This document shows, piece after piece, positions 4,506-5,573 of a DNA stretch of 5,573 bases. The notes below the pieces were generated by a model. It did no database searches. It saw only the letters and a list, made by a program, of their open reading frames with translations, and was not told the DNA's origin. The stretch is from Chloroflexota bacterium (GTDB lineage: Bacteria > Chloroflexota > Limnocylindria > Limnocylindrales > CSP1-4), in NCBI GenBank assembly GCA_017860675.1, contig JAGDMV010000131.1:1-5573 (forward strand), read 5' to 3'. Made by a program: the position numbers and the translations under genes. The first letter of the stretch is position 1. The number at the start of each line of letters is the position of its first letter.

Positions 4506-5573
4506 GCGCTCGGTCGGGGTCGCGGTCCTCGGCTCGACCGGCTCGATCGGCCGGCAGGCGCTGGAGGTGATCGAGCGGCTCGGGCCGCAGTACCGGGTGG
4601 TGGCGCTGGCGACTGGACGCCGAGCCCGCGCGCTCGAGGAGCAGGCACGTCGCTTCCGGCCCGCGCTGGTCGCCCTGGGCGACGACGAAGCTGCCGCCCG
4701 GCTCGACCTGCCCGGGGCGACGGTCGCCGTCCGCGGCCCCGATGCCCTGGTGCAGCTCGCCACTGCCGACGGCGTGGACCTGGTGCTGGTGGCCACTGGC
4801 GGGATCGTGGCCTTGCGGCCTGTCCTTGCTGCGCTCGCCGCGAACCGGGTGGTGGCCACGGCCAACAAGGAGACGCTCGTCGCCGGTGGCCACCTGGTCA
4901 TGGCAGCGGCGGGCGCGCGTGCCGCCGACGCCGCGCGGCGCGACCCCGCGGGCCCGCTGGCGGCGCCGCTCGGCTGGCTGCGACCGATCGACTCGGAGCA
5001 TTCGGCCATCTGGCAGTGCCTGGCCGGCGAGTCGACGGGCGAGGTCGAGTCGCTCGTGCTCACCGCCTCCGGCGGGCCGTTCCTCGACACGCCGGAGGCC
5101 GCCCTGGCCAGCATCACCCCGGCCGACGCCCTTCGTCACCCAACCTGGACCATGGGTGCGAAGATCACGATCGACTCGGCCACCCTGGCCAACAAGGGGC
5201 TCGAGATCATCGAGGCGCACTGGCTCTACGGCCTGCCCTATTCGCGGATCTCGGTCATGATCCATCCGCAATCGGTCGTCCACTCGGCCGTGCTCTTCGT
5301 CGACGGCTCGCTGAAGGCCCAGCTGGGCACCCCGGATATGCGCCTGCCGATCCAGTACGCCATCACCTTCCCGCACCGGCTCCCGTCGCCGGTCGCGCCG
5401 CCCGACCTACTGGCGACGGGCCGGCTCGACTTCCGGCTGCCCGACGAGGACCGCTTCCCGGCGCTCCGCATCGCCCGCGAGGCCGGCCTGGCCGGACCGC
5501 GCGCGTCGACCGCCCTCATCGCCGCCGACGAGGTCGCGGTCGCCCGGTTCCTGGCCGGGACCCTGTCCTTCGC
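4498..5573 (+). CDS. dxr: 1-deoxy-D-xylulose 5-phosphate reductoisomerase (3' partial)
   Basis: Converts DXP to 2-C-methyl-D-erythritol 4-phosphate with NADPH and a divalent metal, the committed step of the MEP isoprenoid pathway and the fosmidomycin target. The frame stays open to the window edge: 358 codons, so about 40 C-terminal residues are missing against E. coli (398). Visible motifs are GSTGSIG for NADPH (residues 12-18), ATGG (99-102), ANKETLV (122-128) with the conserved Lys, PIDSEHSAIWQ (163-173) with metal ligands Asp165 and Glu167, SGGPF (191-195), HPTWTMG (214-220) with His214 and Trp217, and IDSATLANKGLEIIEAHW (225-242) with Ser227, Asn232, Lys233 and Glu236. Compared with E. 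coli there are about 16 extra residues just before the metal site (about 139-157). The ATG overlaps cdsA by 8 bases and has no clear SD, so initiation is probably coupled; no other in-frame start lies ahead of the NADPH motif. It supplies the pathway that feeds uppS. Confidence 0.96.
   Translation, partial: MAERSVGVAVLGSTGSIGRQALEVIERLGPQYRVVALATGRRARALEEQARRFRPALVALGDDEAAARLDLPGATVAVRGPDALVQLATADGVDLVLVATGGIVALRPVLAALAANRVVATANKETLVAGGHLVMAAAGARAADAARRDPAGPLAAPLGWLRPIDSEHSAIWQCLAGESTGEVESLVLTASGGPFLDTPEAALASITPADALRHPTWTMGAKITIDSATLANKGLEIIEAHWLYGLPYSRISVMIHPQSVVHSAVLFVDGSLKAQLGTPDMRLPIQYAITFPHRLPSPVAPPDLLATGRLDFRLPDEDRFPALRIAREAGLAGPRASTALIAADEVAVARFLAGTLSF

Noticed and set aside
2826..5117. 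Very long open frame on the minus strand (763 codons) opposite uppS, cdsA and dxr
   Set aside because: It lies antisense to three proteins with complete family motifs. Its product is low-complexity Arg/Gly/Asp/Pro/Ala with no recognisable domain. Stop codons are rare antisense to GC-rich coding sequence, which explains its length.
4375..5376. Minus-strand open frame of 333 codons opposite dxr
   Set aside because: Antisense to conserved DXR motifs, low-complexity product, no sign of a ribosome site.
1..5573. Novel defence, mobile or regulatory system
   Set aside because: I read both strands for repeats, inverted repeats, tRNA-like folds, CRISPR spacing and transposase or phage motifs and saw none. 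All sense coding space is taken by seven housekeeping genes.

Overview
The window is a compact, single-strand (+) housekeeping operon from a very GC-rich bacterium. It carries seven genes in the order rpsB (5' end missing) - tsf - pyrH - frr - uppS - cdsA - dxr (3' end missing). Every gene is recognisable from family motifs. The only gap longer than a few bases is a 68-bp spacer between rpsB and tsf. I see no RNA gene, mobile element, CRISPR array, phage gene or broken gene.

Layout: bases 1-856 encode ribosomal protein S2 with a long acidic C-terminal tail. Bases 925-1524 encode a compact EF-Ts. Bases 1535-2275 encode UMP kinase, and 2272-2829 encode ribosome recycling factor through an ATGA overlap. 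Bases 2829-3623 encode a cis-prenyltransferase (undecaprenyl diphosphate synthase) from a GTG start that shares one base with the frr stop. Bases 3633-4505 encode CDP-diglyceride synthase. Bases 4498 to the window end encode DXP reductoisomerase, whose start lies inside the end of cdsA. The near absence of spacers from tsf onward points to one polycistronic mRNA with translational coupling.

Functionally, the first half serves translation and its nucleotide supply (S2, EF-Ts, UMP kinase, RRF). The second half serves envelope lipids: DXR commits carbon to the MEP isoprenoid pathway, UppS builds the polyprenyl carrier for peptidoglycan precursors, and CdsA makes the CDP-diacylglycerol used for phospholipids. 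This is a classic linkage. The uppS-cdsA-dxr order is the one I recall from Bacillus-type genomes; E. coli has dxr before uppS. By analogy rseP would follow downstream, but that is outside the window.

Organism: GC appears to be near 70%, with strong G/C preference at third codon positions. A short EF-Ts (199 aa), an S2 with an acidic tail and this gene order together suggest a high-GC Chloroflexota lineage (for example Limnocylindria-like soil or freshwater bacteria). This is a low-confidence inference; an actinobacterial relative is not excluded.

I found no undescribed biological system. The points worth a second look are modest protein-level departures: an Asp where UppS normally has a substrate-binding Arg, an insertion of about 16 residues next to the DXR metal site, the S2 acidic tail, and a changed motif in the S2 core.
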